A stretch of 64,000 nt of DNA from Aureispira sp. CCB-E (GCF_031326345.1 NZ_CP133671.1:3906001-3970000); one strand, 5' to 3'; numbered from the stretch's first letter, positions 17,895 to 27,339 are shown. Numbers and translations are program-made. The notes: a model not told the origin generated them from the sequence alone.

Positions 17895-20150
17895 ATGGAG
17901 ATAAAATTATTTGGAATAAGACATCACGGTCCTGGTTCTTCTAAAAGTTTGATAAAGGCATTGAGTGTCTATCAGCCAGATATAATTTTAATAGAAGGAG
18001 CAGAAGAATTGAGTAACCTCCTTCCTTATGTGCAAGACGAAACATTGGTGCCTCCTGTTGCTGCTTTGATTTATAATCCTAAGAATTTACAACAAGCTGT
18101 TTATTACCCATTTACTGTTTTTTCTCCCGAATGGCAAACGTTTTTATTTGCTCAAAAATATGGTATCCCTGTAGTTCAAATGGATTTGCCTCAATCGCTG
18201 CGGTTAGGATTGGACGAAGTGCCTGAAAAAATAGCTGAATTGAAGAAACTGGAAGGGCAAGAAGATGTAAAGGATATAGTAAAGGATCCGTTGGGCTATA
18301 TGGCATCTTTAGCAGGATACACAGATAGTGAACGTTGGTGGGAGGCTATGTTTGAACAAGGAGATGGCAACGAGGATATTTTCGGAGTGATTCTAGACTT
18401 GATGAAAACTTTAAGGACAGAGATAGGCAATCAAGGACAAGCCTATAACTTGATTCGAGAAGCATATATGCGTAAGAAATTGCGTAAAGCAATTAAAGAC
18501 AAATACGAGCGCATTGCTGTTGTCTGTGGAGCTTGGCATACACCCGCCTTGGATGATTTGAATGCTTATAAAGTAAAAGATGATAATGCATTGTTAAAAG
18601 GGATTCCCAAAGTAAAAACAAAAGCTACTTGGATCCCTTGGACATATGACCGAATCGCTACTTCTAGTGGGTATGGGGCAGGAGTTGTATCACCTGCTTG
18701 GTATGAATTGCTGTTTTTTAATAGAGACAATGCCACAATTAACTGGATGGCAAAAGTTTCTCAGTTATTCAAAAAGGAAGACTTAGAAACGAGTTCAGCT
18801 CATGCGATCGAAGGCGTACGTTTGGCAGAAACTTTGGCTGCTCTTAGAGGTCTAGAAGTACCTGGAATAGGAGAACTGACGGAATCTGTAATGACTATTT
18901 TTTCAGGAGGATATCAAAGTCAACTGGACTTAATTCGACACAAGTTGGTGATTGGGGATAAAATGGGGGATGTTCCAGAAACAATTCCAATTATTCCTTT
19001 ACAGCAAGATATAGAACTGAACATTAAAGCATTAAAACTAAAAAAGTATAAAAAAGCAGACGTGGTGTGGTTAAAAGCTACTGCCAACAAACCCAAGGGA
19101 GGGTTAGATTTGAGACAAGAACATGATTTAAAGCAAAGCCAATTTTTGCATCGTTTAAATTTGCTATCCATACAATGGGGAATACCCGATGTTGCAACAG
19201 GTAGAGAGTTGAGTACGAAGAATGAATATTGGAAAATGGAATGGCGTCCTGAATTTGCTCTGCAAATTATTGAGGCGGGAATGTGGGGAAATACCATCCA
19301 GCAAGCGACGGTCAATTTTGTGATCAACCAAGCAACTCATGCTCAAACATTGGTAGAGTTGACCCAATTATTAGAAAAAGTAATTCATGCTAATTTGCCT
19401 GAAGCAATCAATGAATTGGTGCAGGAATTAAAAAATTTGGCTGCTATAACAAAGGATATTAATCATTTGATGACAGCTTTGCCTCCGTTGGTTCGAATTT
19501 ATAGATATGGCGATGTTCGAAATACTGAAATTGGTATGGTCGATGCGTTGCTCCAAAAAATAGTGCCTCGAATTTGCATTTCTTTACCCAATGCATGTAC
19601 TTCTTTGGATGAATCAGCTAGCGAGGAAATGTTTGACCAAGTATTGTCTGTTAATCGCTCTTTATTATTATTAAATGAGGAAATGTATTTAACGGTTTGG
19701 GAAGAAACGTTAGAACGATTATTAGATAATCAACATATTGATGGAAAAATAAGAGGAGCTGCTACCCGAATTTTGTTGGATAATGAGGTGTTAAATGTCG
19801 AAACGGCAGCAGGGATATTAAGTTATGCTTTGTCTAAAAGTGTCGATGTTGTTGTCGCAAGTAGTTGGTTGAATGGTTTCTTATATGGAAGTGGTTTGCT
19901 ATTAATTCACAACCCTATTTTATGGGAAATTGTAGACGAATGGGTTAGTGGATTAAAAGACGAGCAATTTCAACAAATGTTGCCTGCTTTACGCCGTACT
20001 TTCGCAGCTTTTGCGCCCGCAGAACGTCAAAAAATGCTACAACTGGTGCGAGATGGTAAATTAATCGAACGCCCTACTTTTGATACAAATTTAGACCCTG
20101 AACGGGTAAAAATTGTCTTACCAATGCTACAACTGTTTTTTGGTGAATAA
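17895..20150 (+). CDS. DUF5682 family protein
   Basis: The 751-residue protein begins KLFGIRHHGPGSSKSLIKAL and PDIILIEGAEEL, the signature of DUF5682, with further family segments VVCGAWHTPAL and TWIPWTYDRIATSSGYGAGV. The N-terminal part resembles EreA/TraB/ChaN-type folds with conserved His and Glu residues; the C-terminal half is helical. In many bacteria DUF5682 sits in a cluster with a MoxR-type AAA ATPase, a VWA protein and a SWIM-type protein. None of these is within this window, so the copy appears detached. It lies between xseA and the GH92 gene with spacings of 36 and 11 bp and is probably cotranscribed with both. The biochemical role is unknown. Confidence 0.8.
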   Translation: MEIKLFGIRHHGPGSSKSLIKALSVYQPDIILIEGAEELSNLLPYVQDETLVPPVAALIYNPKNLQQAVYYPFTVFSPEWQTFLFAQKYGIPVVQMDLPQSLRLGLDEVPEKIAELKKLEGQEDVKDIVKDPLGYMASLAGYTDSERWWEAMFEQGDGNEDIFGVILDLMKTLRTEIGNQGQAYNLIREAYMRKKLRKAIKDKYERIAVVCGAWHTPALDDLNAYKVKDDNALLKGIPKVKTKATWIPWTYDRIATSSGYGAGVVSPAWYELLFFNRDNATINWMAKVSQLFKKEDLETSSAHAIEGVRLAETLAALRGLEVPGIGELTESVMTIFSGGYQSQLDLIRHKLVIGDKMGDVPETIPIIPLQQDIELNIKALKLKKYKKADVVWLKATANKPKGGLDLRQEHDLKQSQFLHRLNLLSIQWGIPDVATGRELSTKNEYWKMEWRPEFALQIIEAGMWGNTIQQATVNFVINQATHAQTLVELTQLLEKVIHANLPEAINELVQELKNLAAITKDINHLMTALPPLVRIYRYGDVRNTEIGMVDALLQKIVPRICISLPNACTSLDESASEEMFDQVLSVNRSLLLLNEEMYLTVWEETLERLLDNQHIDGKIRGAATRILLDNEVLNVETAAGILSYALSKSVDVVVASSWLNGFLYGSGLLLIHNPILWEIVDEWVSGLKDEQFQQMLPALRRTFAAFAPAERQKMLQLVRDGKLIERPTFDTNLDPERVKIVLPMLQLFFGE

Positions 20151-20161
20151 ATAATTGTAAA

Positions 20162-22492
20162 ATGAAAAACATATTGCTTTCTCTGTTGATACTATTTGTA
20201 TTAAATGCTTGCAAAAAAGAAGCAAAAAGTACTCTTGTTTCTACTAAATCAAAGCCTGATTATACTCAATTTGTCGACCCTTTGGTAGGAACAAGCAAGA
20301 TGGGGCATGTTTTTCCTGGAGCAACGGCACCTTTTGGAATGGTACAGTTGAGCCCCCAAACTAACTTTGAGGTGATGTTTAATGAGGACGGTAGTTACAA
20401 TACAGAAACGTATGAGTATTGTGCTGGTTATCAGTACCGAGATTCAACTATTCTAGGGTTTACCCATACGAACTTTAGTGGAACAGGGCATTCTGATTTG
20501 GGGGATTTTTTAGTAATGCCCACGACTGGAGAATTGGTACTTGAACCTATGGTGAGGCAAGAAGGCAAAAAGGGGTTTTACTCTACGTTTTCGCATAGTG
20601 AAGAAAAAGCATCTCCTGGGTATTACAAAGTTAATTTAGAGAGTTATGGAATTTTAGCAGAATTAACAGCTAGCGAACGGGTTGGTTTTCATCAATACAC
20701 CTTTCCAGAGTCAGAAGAAGCGCATGTTATCTTAGATATGGTGTACAATGTATATCATCATGATAATAAGAATGTTTGGACTTTTATTCGAGTTGAGAAT
20801 GATTCTTTAGTAACGGGGTACCGACAAACTAAGGGATGGGCTAGAGATAAAAAGGTGTTTTTTGCCATGCAATTCTCTAAGCCTTTCAAAAGCTATGGGC
20901 ACAAAAAATATGACGCTGTTAAATACGATGGCTTTTATCGACGTTTTGACCAAGAACATAATTTTCCTGAGATGGCGGGCAAGGACATTAGAGCATTTTT
21001 CAATTTTGATACAAAAAACGCTGAAAAAATTAAAGTTAAGTTTGCTTTGTCTTCTGTCAGTACTTCGGGAGCTTTGAAAAACTTAGAAGCTGAAATACCG
21101 CATTGGGATTTTGAAAAAACAAAAGAAGAGACAAAAAAGAAGTGGAACGAAGAACTTTCTAAAATAGAAGTGACTAGTTTGACGGAAGAAGATAAAGTGA
21201 ATTTTTACACAGCAATTTATCATACTAACCTTTCACCTATTCTCTATGAAGATGTGGATGGTCAGTATAGAGGCTTAGATCAAAACATACATACTTCCAA
21301 AGGATTTACAAATTATACTATTTTTTCATTGTGGGATACTTATCGAGCTTTGCACCCATTGTTTAACATCACCCAACCAAGCCGCAATAATGATATGATA
21401 AAATCTATGTTGGCGCATTATGAGCAAAGTGTACATGGTATGTTACCTATATGGAGTCATTATGCTAATGAAAATTGGTGTATGATAGGCTATCATGCGA
21501 CTTCAGTTCTTGCAGATGCAATGGTTAAGAAGGTAGGAAATTTTAATCAAAAGCAAGCTTTGGCTGCGTCAGTAAGCACAGCTAAGGTTAGATATTTTGA
21601 TGAGCTTGGTGCTTATATAGATTATAAATATGTTCCAGATGATAAAGGGCATTCGTCTGTATCTAAAACATTGGAATATGCTTATAATGATTGGTGTATT
21701 ATGAAGATGGCAGAGGAATTGGGAAATACTGCTGTTGCAAGAGAATTTGAAGATCGGTCTAAATCTTATGAAAATGTTTACGACCCTTCTATTGGTTTTA
21801 TGAGACCCAAACTGTCGGATGGAACTTTTAGAGAATCCTTTGATCCAATGGACACACATGGTCAAGGGTTTATAGAAGGAAATGCGTGGAACTACGGATT
21901 GTATGTTCCTCAGTATATTGATAAAATGGTTGAGATGATGGGTGGAAAAGATCATTTCAGTAAACATTTAGATTCTTTATTTACAGTCGATATTGATGAA
22001 AAGTATATTGCTAAACATGAAGATATTACTCGTGATGGAATCATTGGAAATTATGTGCATGGAAATGAACCAGGGCATCACATCCCTTATTTGTATAACT
22101 GGACGGGGCATCCTGAAAAAACACAAGCACGTGTTCGTATGATTTTGGATACGATGTACGCTCCTAATGTTGATGGTTTGTGTGGAAATGACGATGCAGG
22201 GCAAATGAGTGCATGGTACGTTTTTAGCGCACTAGGGTTTTATCCTGTAACTCCTGGTTCTTCGGATTATGCATTAGGAAGTCCTTTAGTAAGAGATGCT
22301 GTAATTCATTTGGAAAATGGAAAAACGCTAAGAATTGAGGCTAAAAATCAGCATAAAGATAATGTGTATGTAAAAGAAGTTTACTTGAATGGAAAAAAAC
22401 TTGATGGGACAATGTTATCTCATCATGACCTAGTCAAAGGGGGACATCTTTTATTTGAGATGTCGAATAAACCTGCAATAGAATCGAAATAA
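20162..22492 (+). CDS. GH92 family alpha-mannosidase lipoprotein
   Basis: The 776-residue protein starts with a lipoprotein signal (LFVLNAC), so it should be anchored in the envelope. The GH92 hallmarks are present: YTQFVDPLVGTSKMGHVFPG, GFTHTNFSGTGHSDLGD, the (alpha/alpha)6 catalytic domain with FTNYTIFSLWDTYRALHP and WSHYANENWCMIGYH, and the C-terminal GNEPGHHIPYLYNWTG plus CGNDDAGQMSAWYVFSALGF. Enzymes of this family are calcium-dependent exo-alpha-mannosidases acting mainly on 1,2-linked mannose. No SusC/SusD pair or other glycan-utilisation genes lie beside it. It starts 11 bp after DUF5682 and probably ends the xseA operon. Confidence 0.92.
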   Translation: MKNILLSLLILFVLNACKKEAKSTLVSTKSKPDYTQFVDPLVGTSKMGHVFPGATAPFGMVQLSPQTNFEVMFNEDGSYNTETYEYCAGYQYRDSTILGFTHTNFSGTGHSDLGDFLVMPTTGELVLEPMVRQEGKKGFYSTFSHSEEKASPGYYKVNLESYGILAELTASERVGFHQYTFPESEEAHVILDMVYNVYHHDNKNVWTFIRVENDSLVTGYRQTKGWARDKKVFFAMQFSKPFKSYGHKKYDAVKYDGFYRRFDQEHNFPEMAGKDIRAFFNFDTKNAEKIKVKFALSSVSTSGALKNLEAEIPHWDFEKTKEETKKKWNEELSKIEVTSLTEEDKVNFYTAIYHTNLSPILYEDVDGQYRGLDQNIHTSKGFTNYTIFSLWDTYRALHPLFNITQPSRNNDMIKSMLAHYEQSVHGMLPIWSHYANENWCMIGYHATSVLADAMVKKVGNFNQKQALAASVSTAKVRYFDELGAYIDYKYVPDDKGHSSVSKTLEYAYNDWCIMKMAEELGNTAVAREFEDRSKSYENVYDPSIGFMRPKLSDGTFRESFDPMDTHGQGFIEGNAWNYGLYVPQYIDKMVEMMGGKDHFSKHLDSLFTVDIDEKYIAKHEDITRDGIIGNYVHGNEPGHHIPYLYNWTGHPEKTQARVRMILDTMYAPNVDGLCGNDDAGQMSAWYVFSALGFYPVTPGSSDYALGSPLVRDAVIHLENGKTLRIEAKNQHKDNVYVKEVYLNGKKLDGTMLSHHDLVKGGHLLFEMSNKPAIESK

Positions 22493-22523
22493 TCTAATAA
22501 CTATATATAATTTGTGCAATGAC

Positions 22524-22557
22524 AGTCCGCTAATTTATGGCGGACTATTCTTTTTTA
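22524..22557. terminator. Terminator between convergent GH92 and lspA genes
   Basis: The stem agtccgc (22524-22530) and gcggact (22540-22546) with a 9-nt loop is followed on the plus strand by attcttttttaaa. It lies between converging stop codons only 62 bp apart and may serve both directions. Confidence 0.75.
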
Positions 22558-23301
22558 AAGTTGATCGATGGAATCTTTAGAATTGTTAACAGGAGTAGAA
22601 TCCGAATTATCAACGGCTATGCTTGGTTCATTGGAGACATTTTGTTGTTCGTCAAATTCTCTTTGAAAACGGCGGTAAAATACGATAGCAATAAATACAC
22701 CTAGACTAATAGCACTATCGGCAATATTAAAGATGGGTTGAAAAAACATGAAATACTTACCTCCAACAAAGGGCATCCACTTGGGCCAAAAACCTTCAAA
22801 CATTGGAAAGTAGAGCATGTCTACTACTTTGCCATACAAAACCCCAGCATATCCTCCTTCAGAAGGCATAAAAGTAGCCAAACGTGGATTGTGAAAGGTA
22901 CCGCTGTCAGAAAAACAAACGCCATAAAAAATAGAGTCAAGAATATTGCCCAAAGCACCTGCAAAAATTAGAGAAATACAAGCTAATAGTAAAAAGCTAG
23001 CTTTTTTGCGGACTAGCTTATTTAAAAAATAGGCAATAAATCCAACAACTACAATTCTAAAAAGGCTTAAAAATAACTTGCCATAATCTCCACCAAACTC
23101 CATCCCAAATGCCATTCCTTTGTTTTCTGTAAAATGAATCCGAAACCAATCCAAGCCCAAAACTTTAAAAGAATCGCCCAAAGGCATGTTTAGTTTTACC
23201 CAAATTTTGAGTACTTGATCAATTATTAGAATGAAAAAAATTAGACCTAAGACGAAATGTGAGCGTTTCAAGTTATAAGTGCTTTTGTATATTAAATACA
23301 C
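22555..23301 (-). CDS. lspA: Lipoprotein signal peptidase (copy 1)
   Basis: This 248-residue integral membrane protein is a signal peptidase II, which removes the signal peptide of prolipoproteins ahead of the lipidated cysteine. It has four membrane segments. Catalytic aspartates lie in GALGNILDSIFYG and FNIADSAIS, and the conserved ENKGMAFGM motif is present. It carries the insertion between these motifs common in Bacteroidota (PSEGGYAGVLYGKVVDMLYF). The ATG start adds ten residues (MYLIYKSTYN) absent from the neighbouring paralogue; a TTG at 23271 aligns with that paralogue's start and may be the true one. The C-terminal tail is hydrophilic and Asn/Ser-rich. Confidence 0.9.
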   Translation of the reverse strand: MYLIYKSTYNLKRSHFVLGLIFFILIIDQVLKIWVKLNMPLGDSFKVLGLDWFRIHFTENKGMAFGMEFGGDYGKLFLSLFRIVVVGFIAYFLNKLVRKKASFLLLACISLIFAGALGNILDSIFYGVCFSDSGTFHNPRLATFMPSEGGYAGVLYGKVVDMLYFPMFEGFWPKWMPFVGGKYFMFFQPIFNIADSAISLGVFIAIVFYRRFQREFDEQQNVSNEPSIAVDNSDSTPVNNSKDSIDQL

Positions 23302-23407
23302 TGTAAGGGAAATTGTTAAGCAAGCTTTGTGCCCTTTTATAGTGTATTAAAATGAAATTAGATATTGGTAGTTACGATCGCTTACTTAGACGGTACGTGG
23401 TAAAAAT

Positions 23408-24094
23408 CTAGGAATCACTAACAGAAAGATTTTCTTCATTAATCGAAGACTCCTTGTTGTTATTGATGGTAACGTTTTCTTCTTCCTCTTTGTTAAAGAA
23501 ATGTTTGTAAAAAACAAATATAATAGCTGTTCCTATAAAAACAGAGGCATCGGCAATGTTGAAAATAAATTCAAAAAATTGCAGGGGTTTGCCTCCCCAA
23601 ATAGGAAACCATTCTGGAAAATGGGAATCAATTAATGGAAAATAAAACATATCAACCACCTTGCCATGTAAAAAATCTGTATATCCTCCTTCTGGAGGCA
23701 TAAATGTTGCCACATCAATGGCAGTACTTTCTGAAAATACAAGACCATAGAAAACAGAGTCTAAAATATTGCCAACAGCTCCAGCAAAAATTAAGGTAAT
23801 ACTAGTAAGGACAATAAAAGAGGCATTTTGCTTGACCAGTTTATACAGCATATATCCTATAAAAGAAATAGCAACAATGCGGAACAAACTTAAAGCTAAT
23901 TTACCATATTCGCCACCCCATTCAATTCCAAATGCCATTCCAGGGTTCTCTATAAAGTGGATGTGAAACCAGTTTAATCCTAAGACTTCAAAATAATCGC
24001 CCAAGGGCATGTTTAATTTTACCCAAATTTTTAGAGTTTGGTCCAAAATCAAGACCAATAAAGCGAGTGCTATCGTATAATGTGATTTCTTCAA
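23408..24094 (-). CDS. lspA: Lipoprotein signal peptidase (copy 2)
   Basis: The 228-residue protein is a second signal peptidase II directly upstream of copy 1. It shows the same motifs: ENPGMAFGIEWGG, AVGNILDSVFYGL and FNIADASVFIGT, so both catalytic aspartates are kept. The two copies share the DQxLKIWVKLNMPLGD start and most of the fold, pointing to an old tandem duplication rather than a recent one. Both look intact. The spacing of 106 bp and the same direction suggest one transcript. Why two are needed is unknown; different lipoprotein substrate sets are possible. Confidence 0.9.
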   Translation of the reverse strand: MKKSHYTIALALLVLILDQTLKIWVKLNMPLGDYFEVLGLNWFHIHFIENPGMAFGIEWGGEYGKLALSLFRIVAISFIGYMLYKLVKQNASFIVLTSITLIFAGAVGNILDSVFYGLVFSESTAIDVATFMPPEGGYTDFLHGKVVDMFYFPLIDSHFPEWFPIWGGKPLQFFEFIFNIADASVFIGTAIIFVFYKHFFNKEEEENVTINNNKESSINEENLSVSDS

Positions 24095-24251
24095 AGTTTT
24101 TTATTTCAAAAGTTTGCAAAAACAATATAGGTTACTTATTTCCACGAAGTAATGTTAGAATTTGCTTAAGTAATAAGCAAATATGAAATTACTAAAAGTT
24201 GTATTCCTATTTAAAAAAAGATACAATTTTAAACAACTTCTTAATAAATAG

Positions 24252-24341
24252 TAGTTCGTTGATTTTTACTTTTTTAGCTCACTGCGCTCGTGAGATCGCA
24301 AGTTTAGTTACCAAAAAGATAAAAAAGCACATTTATATTAT
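24252..24341. repeat. Dispersed intergenic repeat copy
   Basis: It begins TAGTTCGTTGA and continues tttttacttttttagctc, ctcac...gtgag inverted arms, then gttaccaaaaagataaaaaa and gcacatttatatta. Compared with the element at 8208 it has the same left end and the same right block (accaaaaagataaaaaagca), but contains about 35 bp more in the middle. It fills part of the 355-bp gap upstream of the lspA pair; the rest of the gap shows nothing notable. Confidence 0.6.
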
Positions 24342-24449
24342 AGTGTGGAAAACTATTTATCCAAAGTATCAAAAATAAGAAAGAATTATGATTATGGCGA
24401 AAAGTAAATCTAAAATTAAGTTTTACTTATGAATTTGCGTTTCTCATTG

Positions 24450-25208
24450 TCATTTTACTAAAGATGGTTTGATGCTAGCGAATTGCAAGAAGTGCTCAAT
24501 AATAACTTTATCATCAATAAATTTTTCAGCAGCATTAAAGAAAAACTCTGGATGCCACTGTACACCCATTACTTTTCCTTTAGGTGCATTATTATAATAA
24601 AAAGCTTCTATTAAGCCGTCGTCTGCATGAGCAATTGGGACTAAATCTTTGGCTAGCCTTTTGATTCCTTGGTGATGAATAGAATTTACCAAATGAGCGC
24701 TTTTATTTACGCGCAATTCATCTAACAATTCATTTTTTACTAGGTTTATAGGATGCGTATGTAAGTCATATTTTTTTGAGCAGTGATGCTTGACTTGTTT
24801 AGAATACTGGCTTGGCAAATCTTGGTACAAACTACCTCCAAAATAAACATTTAAAAGCTGGAATCCACGACAAATACCAAACACTGGATATTCTTTTTGC
24901 ACAAACCAGTCCAAAATAGAAAGCTCATAGTCGTCTCTCAAAGAATCTCCGTGCCATTCTCCTATGGGTTGCTCTCCATATTGCAATGGACTAATGTCTG
25001 TACCTCCTAATAATGCTAAGGCATCTAACTGCTCTAAGAAAGATGGCAATAATTGGGGAGATAGATTGGGAATCAAAATAGGCATTACCCCAAAGGATGC
25101 CCAATAGTTTGCAAACTCCTTTTCTAAATAGCAGAGTTGCTTTTTTTGAAAGATAGTTCGTTGTTCGTTGGGTGGAAATAATCCACCTGTAATGCCTAGT
25201 TTTATCAT
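24450..25208 (-). CDS. Class I glutamine amidotransferase-like hydrolase (peptidase C26, PuuD-like)
   Basis: The 252-residue protein belongs to the gamma-glutamyl hydrolase group. Visible features are the nucleophile elbow YPVFGICRGFQLLN (Cys near residue 113), the oxyanion-region LALLGGTDISPLQYGE, and the His-x-Glu pair MGVQWHPEFF. These make the usual Cys-His-Glu triad. PuuD-type enzymes hydrolyse gamma-glutamyl-GABA, but other members act on gamma-glutamyl compounds more widely. No putrescine pathway gene is adjacent, so the substrate is open. It is cytoplasmic and appears monocistronic. Confidence 0.85.
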   Translation of the reverse strand: MIKLGITGGLFPPNEQRTIFQKKQLCYLEKEFANYWASFGVMPILIPNLSPQLLPSFLEQLDALALLGGTDISPLQYGEQPIGEWHGDSLRDDYELSILDWFVQKEYPVFGICRGFQLLNVYFGGSLYQDLPSQYSKQVKHHCSKKYDLHTHPINLVKNELLDELRVNKSAHLVNSIHHQGIKRLAKDLVPIAHADDGLIEAFYYNNAPKGKVMGVQWHPEFFFNAAEKFIDDKVIIEHFLQFASIKPSLVK

Positions 25209-25526
25209 ATTAAATTATTTTTTCTATTAAAACCAAAACAAAAAGTGCCGAAGATGATATTAAAAAGTTTTTTTTTATTAAATTGATATAATTCCCGCCC
25301 AAAAAATAGGACTAAATGTAAATGTACTTCTTAATCAAAGGTTTAGATTTTTACTGTAAAGTATCTAAAATCAGAGAATGTTTATTTTTGGAAAAGGAAT
25401 TCAATAAAATGTTTGTCCTTTATTAATAGTTATAAAAAATAGTACTTATTATTACGAATGTAAACGGTAAGAACCCTCTTGAATTATCGATACTACCGTA
25501 TATTAAGTATAAAGATAAAAATGTAA
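25209..25526. other. Intergenic region between divergent genes
   Basis: This AT-rich 318-bp gap holds the divergent promoters of the amidotransferase and the YhhQ-like transporter. I see no clear TAnnTTTG box, repeat or preQ1-riboswitch-like leader. Confidence 0.4.
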
Positions 25527-26363
25527 ATGAAAATAGAAGAAGACGAACAAATTTTAGGTGAAAATCAAGTTCAGGAGGGACTTGATGAAGGAGGAAAAAG
25601 AGTCACAGAGTTTAAAAGCAATCGTTTGTTTTTTATTTTAGGAGGATTCTTTTTAGCCAATGCTTTTATTGCAGAATTTATTGGAGTAAAGATTTTTTCT
25701 CTAGAAGGTACCTTGGGTATGTCTCCTTGGGGCTTAGATCCTATGGGAGGAGAAGGTCCATTGAATTTTACGGCAGGAGTATTGTTATGGCCAATTGTAT
25801 TTATTATGACAGATGTTATTAATGAATATTTTGGAGTTAGTGGGGTGCGGTTTTTGTCGTATTTGGCGGCTAGTCTTATTGCCTATGCTTTTATTATGGT
25901 ATTTGCGTCAATCAGTTTGTCGCCTGCCGACTGGTGGGTAGAAGGGTATACCGCTAAAGGAATCCCCAACATGCAAGCTGCCTTTGCTGGTGTTTTTGGG
26001 CAAGGATTATGGATTATAACAGGGTCTTTGATCGCTTTTTTGGTTGGTCAAATCGTTGATGCACTTGTATTTCGAAGAGTAAAAGTATGGACGGGCAAGA
26101 ATAGAATATGGTTAAGAGCAACACTTTCTACAATGGTTTCTCAATTGATTGACAGTTATTTAGTGTTGTATATTGCATTTGTGCTGGGAGCCGATTGGTC
26201 TATGGATATGCTATTTTCAATAGGAACGACCAATTATGTTTATAAAGTAACGATTGCGATCTGCTTTATCCCGTTGTTGTATCTAATACACAAACTTATC
26301 GACAAATATCTAGGCAAAGAGGTTGCCGATGAATTAAAGGAACTTGCTTTGAAAAAGAACTAA
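25527..26363 (+). CDS. Queuosine precursor transporter (YhhQ/VUT family)
   Basis: The 278-residue membrane protein has a charged N-terminal tail of about 30 residues followed by six or so membrane segments. Family features are FLANAFIAEFIGVKIF, IVFIMTDVINEYFGVSGVRF and STMVSQLIDSYLVLYIAF. YhhQ proteins import the queuosine precursors preQ0 or preQ1 for tRNA modification. Members of this size with the internal ADWWVEGY insertion are common in Bacteroidota. The gene is single and ends in a long hairpin. Confidence 0.85.
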   Translation: MKIEEDEQILGENQVQEGLDEGGKRVTEFKSNRLFFILGGFFLANAFIAEFIGVKIFSLEGTLGMSPWGLDPMGGEGPLNFTAGVLLWPIVFIMTDVINEYFGVSGVRFLSYLAASLIAYAFIMVFASISLSPADWWVEGYTAKGIPNMQAAFAGVFGQGLWIITGSLIAFLVGQIVDALVFRRVKVWTGKNRIWLRATLSTMVSQLIDSYLVLYIAFVLGADWSMDMLFSIGTTNYVYKVTIAICFIPLLYLIHKLIDKYLGKEVADELKELALKKN

Positions 26364-26432
26364 TATTGCCCTCTGAAAAAATCTAGTTAATCCATACAAT
26401 AATATCAATCTGTTGGATTGTTACCATAAAAT

Positions 26433-26486
26433 TTAATCGTGAGCCGTATGTTAAGAATAAAAACATACGACTTGCGATTTTAAGTT
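26433..26486 (+). terminator. Long two-part hairpin after the YhhQ-like gene
   Basis: The outer stem aatcgtgag/cttgcgatt and inner stem cgtatgtt/aacatacg are separated by a single mismatch (c26444/a26470), with a 9-nt loop. A short T-containing tail (ttaagttt) follows. Probably the terminator of the transporter gene. Confidence 0.6.
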
Positions 26487-26619
26487 TATAGCGAGGGCAG
26501 TTCCTTAGGTCTGCTTATGCTTTTCTTCAAATCTGTTGCCTTTGATTAAGCTTCCCAATTATGCTCACAGTCAAAAAGACGCAATTTTAAACAACTTCAT
26601 CATAAAATTTATAGAAACA

Positions 26620-27198
26620 ATGAGTAAACTAGTGTTTGCTACTGCTAATCAAAACAAAGTTAATGAAATCCAAAAAATAATGGGAGCGCAATATGATTTC
26701 CTGTCTTTAGAAGACATTGGTTGTACGGAAGACATTCCCGAAACACAACCCACTATTGTTGGGAATGCACTCCAAAAAGCACGTTATGTCTACGAAAAAT
26801 ATGGAATGAATTGTTTTGCAGAAGATACTGGCTTGCAAATTCATGCTTTAGATGGCGCACCAGGGGTATATTCTGCTCGTTATGCAGGTCCTGCGAGAGA
26901 TGCCAATAATAATATGGATAAAGTCCTAACAGAATTAGGGGATACAGATAATCGAGCGGCCCAATTTAAAACTGTCATTGCACTAATTTTGGATGGCAAA
27001 GAGTACACCTTCGAAGGAATTGTGGAAGGGTATATTCTAAAAGAACGTCAAGGAACAGGAGGATTTGGTTACGATCCTATTTTTAGACCAAGAGAAAGTG
27101 ATCGAACTTTTGCGGAAATGTCTTCTGATGAAAAAGGTAAAATTAGTCACAGGGGGCGTGCTACCGAAAAATTGAGAAAGTTCTTATTGTCTTTGTAA
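26620..27198 (+). CDS. rdgB: XTP/dITP diphosphatase (RdgB/HAM1 family)
   Basis: From the ATG at 26620 the protein is 192 residues, the family's usual length; the longer frame back to a TTG at 26536 would add 28 residues with no family match. Motifs are VFATANQNKVNEIQKIM, FAEDTGLQIHALDGAPGVYS, GTGGFGYDPIF and the C-terminal KISHRGRATEKLRKF. The enzyme hydrolyses non-canonical purine triphosphates such as dITP and XTP to the monophosphates, keeping them out of DNA and RNA. It is cytoplasmic and stands alone. Confidence 0.93.
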   Translation: MSKLVFATANQNKVNEIQKIMGAQYDFLSLEDIGCTEDIPETQPTIVGNALQKARYVYEKYGMNCFAEDTGLQIHALDGAPGVYSARYAGPARDANNNMDKVLTELGDTDNRAAQFKTVIALILDGKEYTFEGIVEGYILKERQGTGGFGYDPIFRPRESDRTFAEMSSDEKGKISHRGRATEKLRKFLLSL

Positions 27199-27266
27199 TA
27201 TAGGATAGTAGGGCTATTTTCATTTTGGTATGAAATTTTCAATAAGACTGTTGTATATAATCATCG

Positions 27267-27313
27267 TAGTTCGTTGATTCGCTTAGCTACTACTGCGTGG
27301 TTTTAACGAACTA
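27267..27313. repeat. 47-bp intergenic element with terminal inverted repeats
   Basis: The ends are TAGTTCGTT (27267-27275) and AACGAACTA (27305-27313), a perfect 9-bp inverted pair. Between them lies ttagctactactgcgtgg, shared with the copies at 8356, 33553 and 36866. It is the most compact copy and defines the likely boundaries of the family. Confidence 0.6.
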
Positions 27314-27339
27314 TTGCAATTCATAACCAAGAACATCTT

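Noticed and set aside
18920-19327. Minus-strand open frame of 135 codons inside the DUF5682 gene
   Set aside because: Opposite-strand shadow of a conserved protein; composition rich in Cys, Ser and Phe without a domain.
21569-21967. Minus-strand open frame of 132 codons inside the GH92 gene
   Set aside because: Shadow of a strongly conserved catalytic domain.
25209-25526. Possible preQ1 riboswitch upstream of the YhhQ-type transporter
   Set aside because: No preQ1-type stem and A-rich pseudoknot tail could be found in the leader.
26536-26619. N-terminal extension of rdgB from a TTG codon
   Set aside because: The family match starts at the ATG at 26620; the extension has no similarity and needs a rare start.
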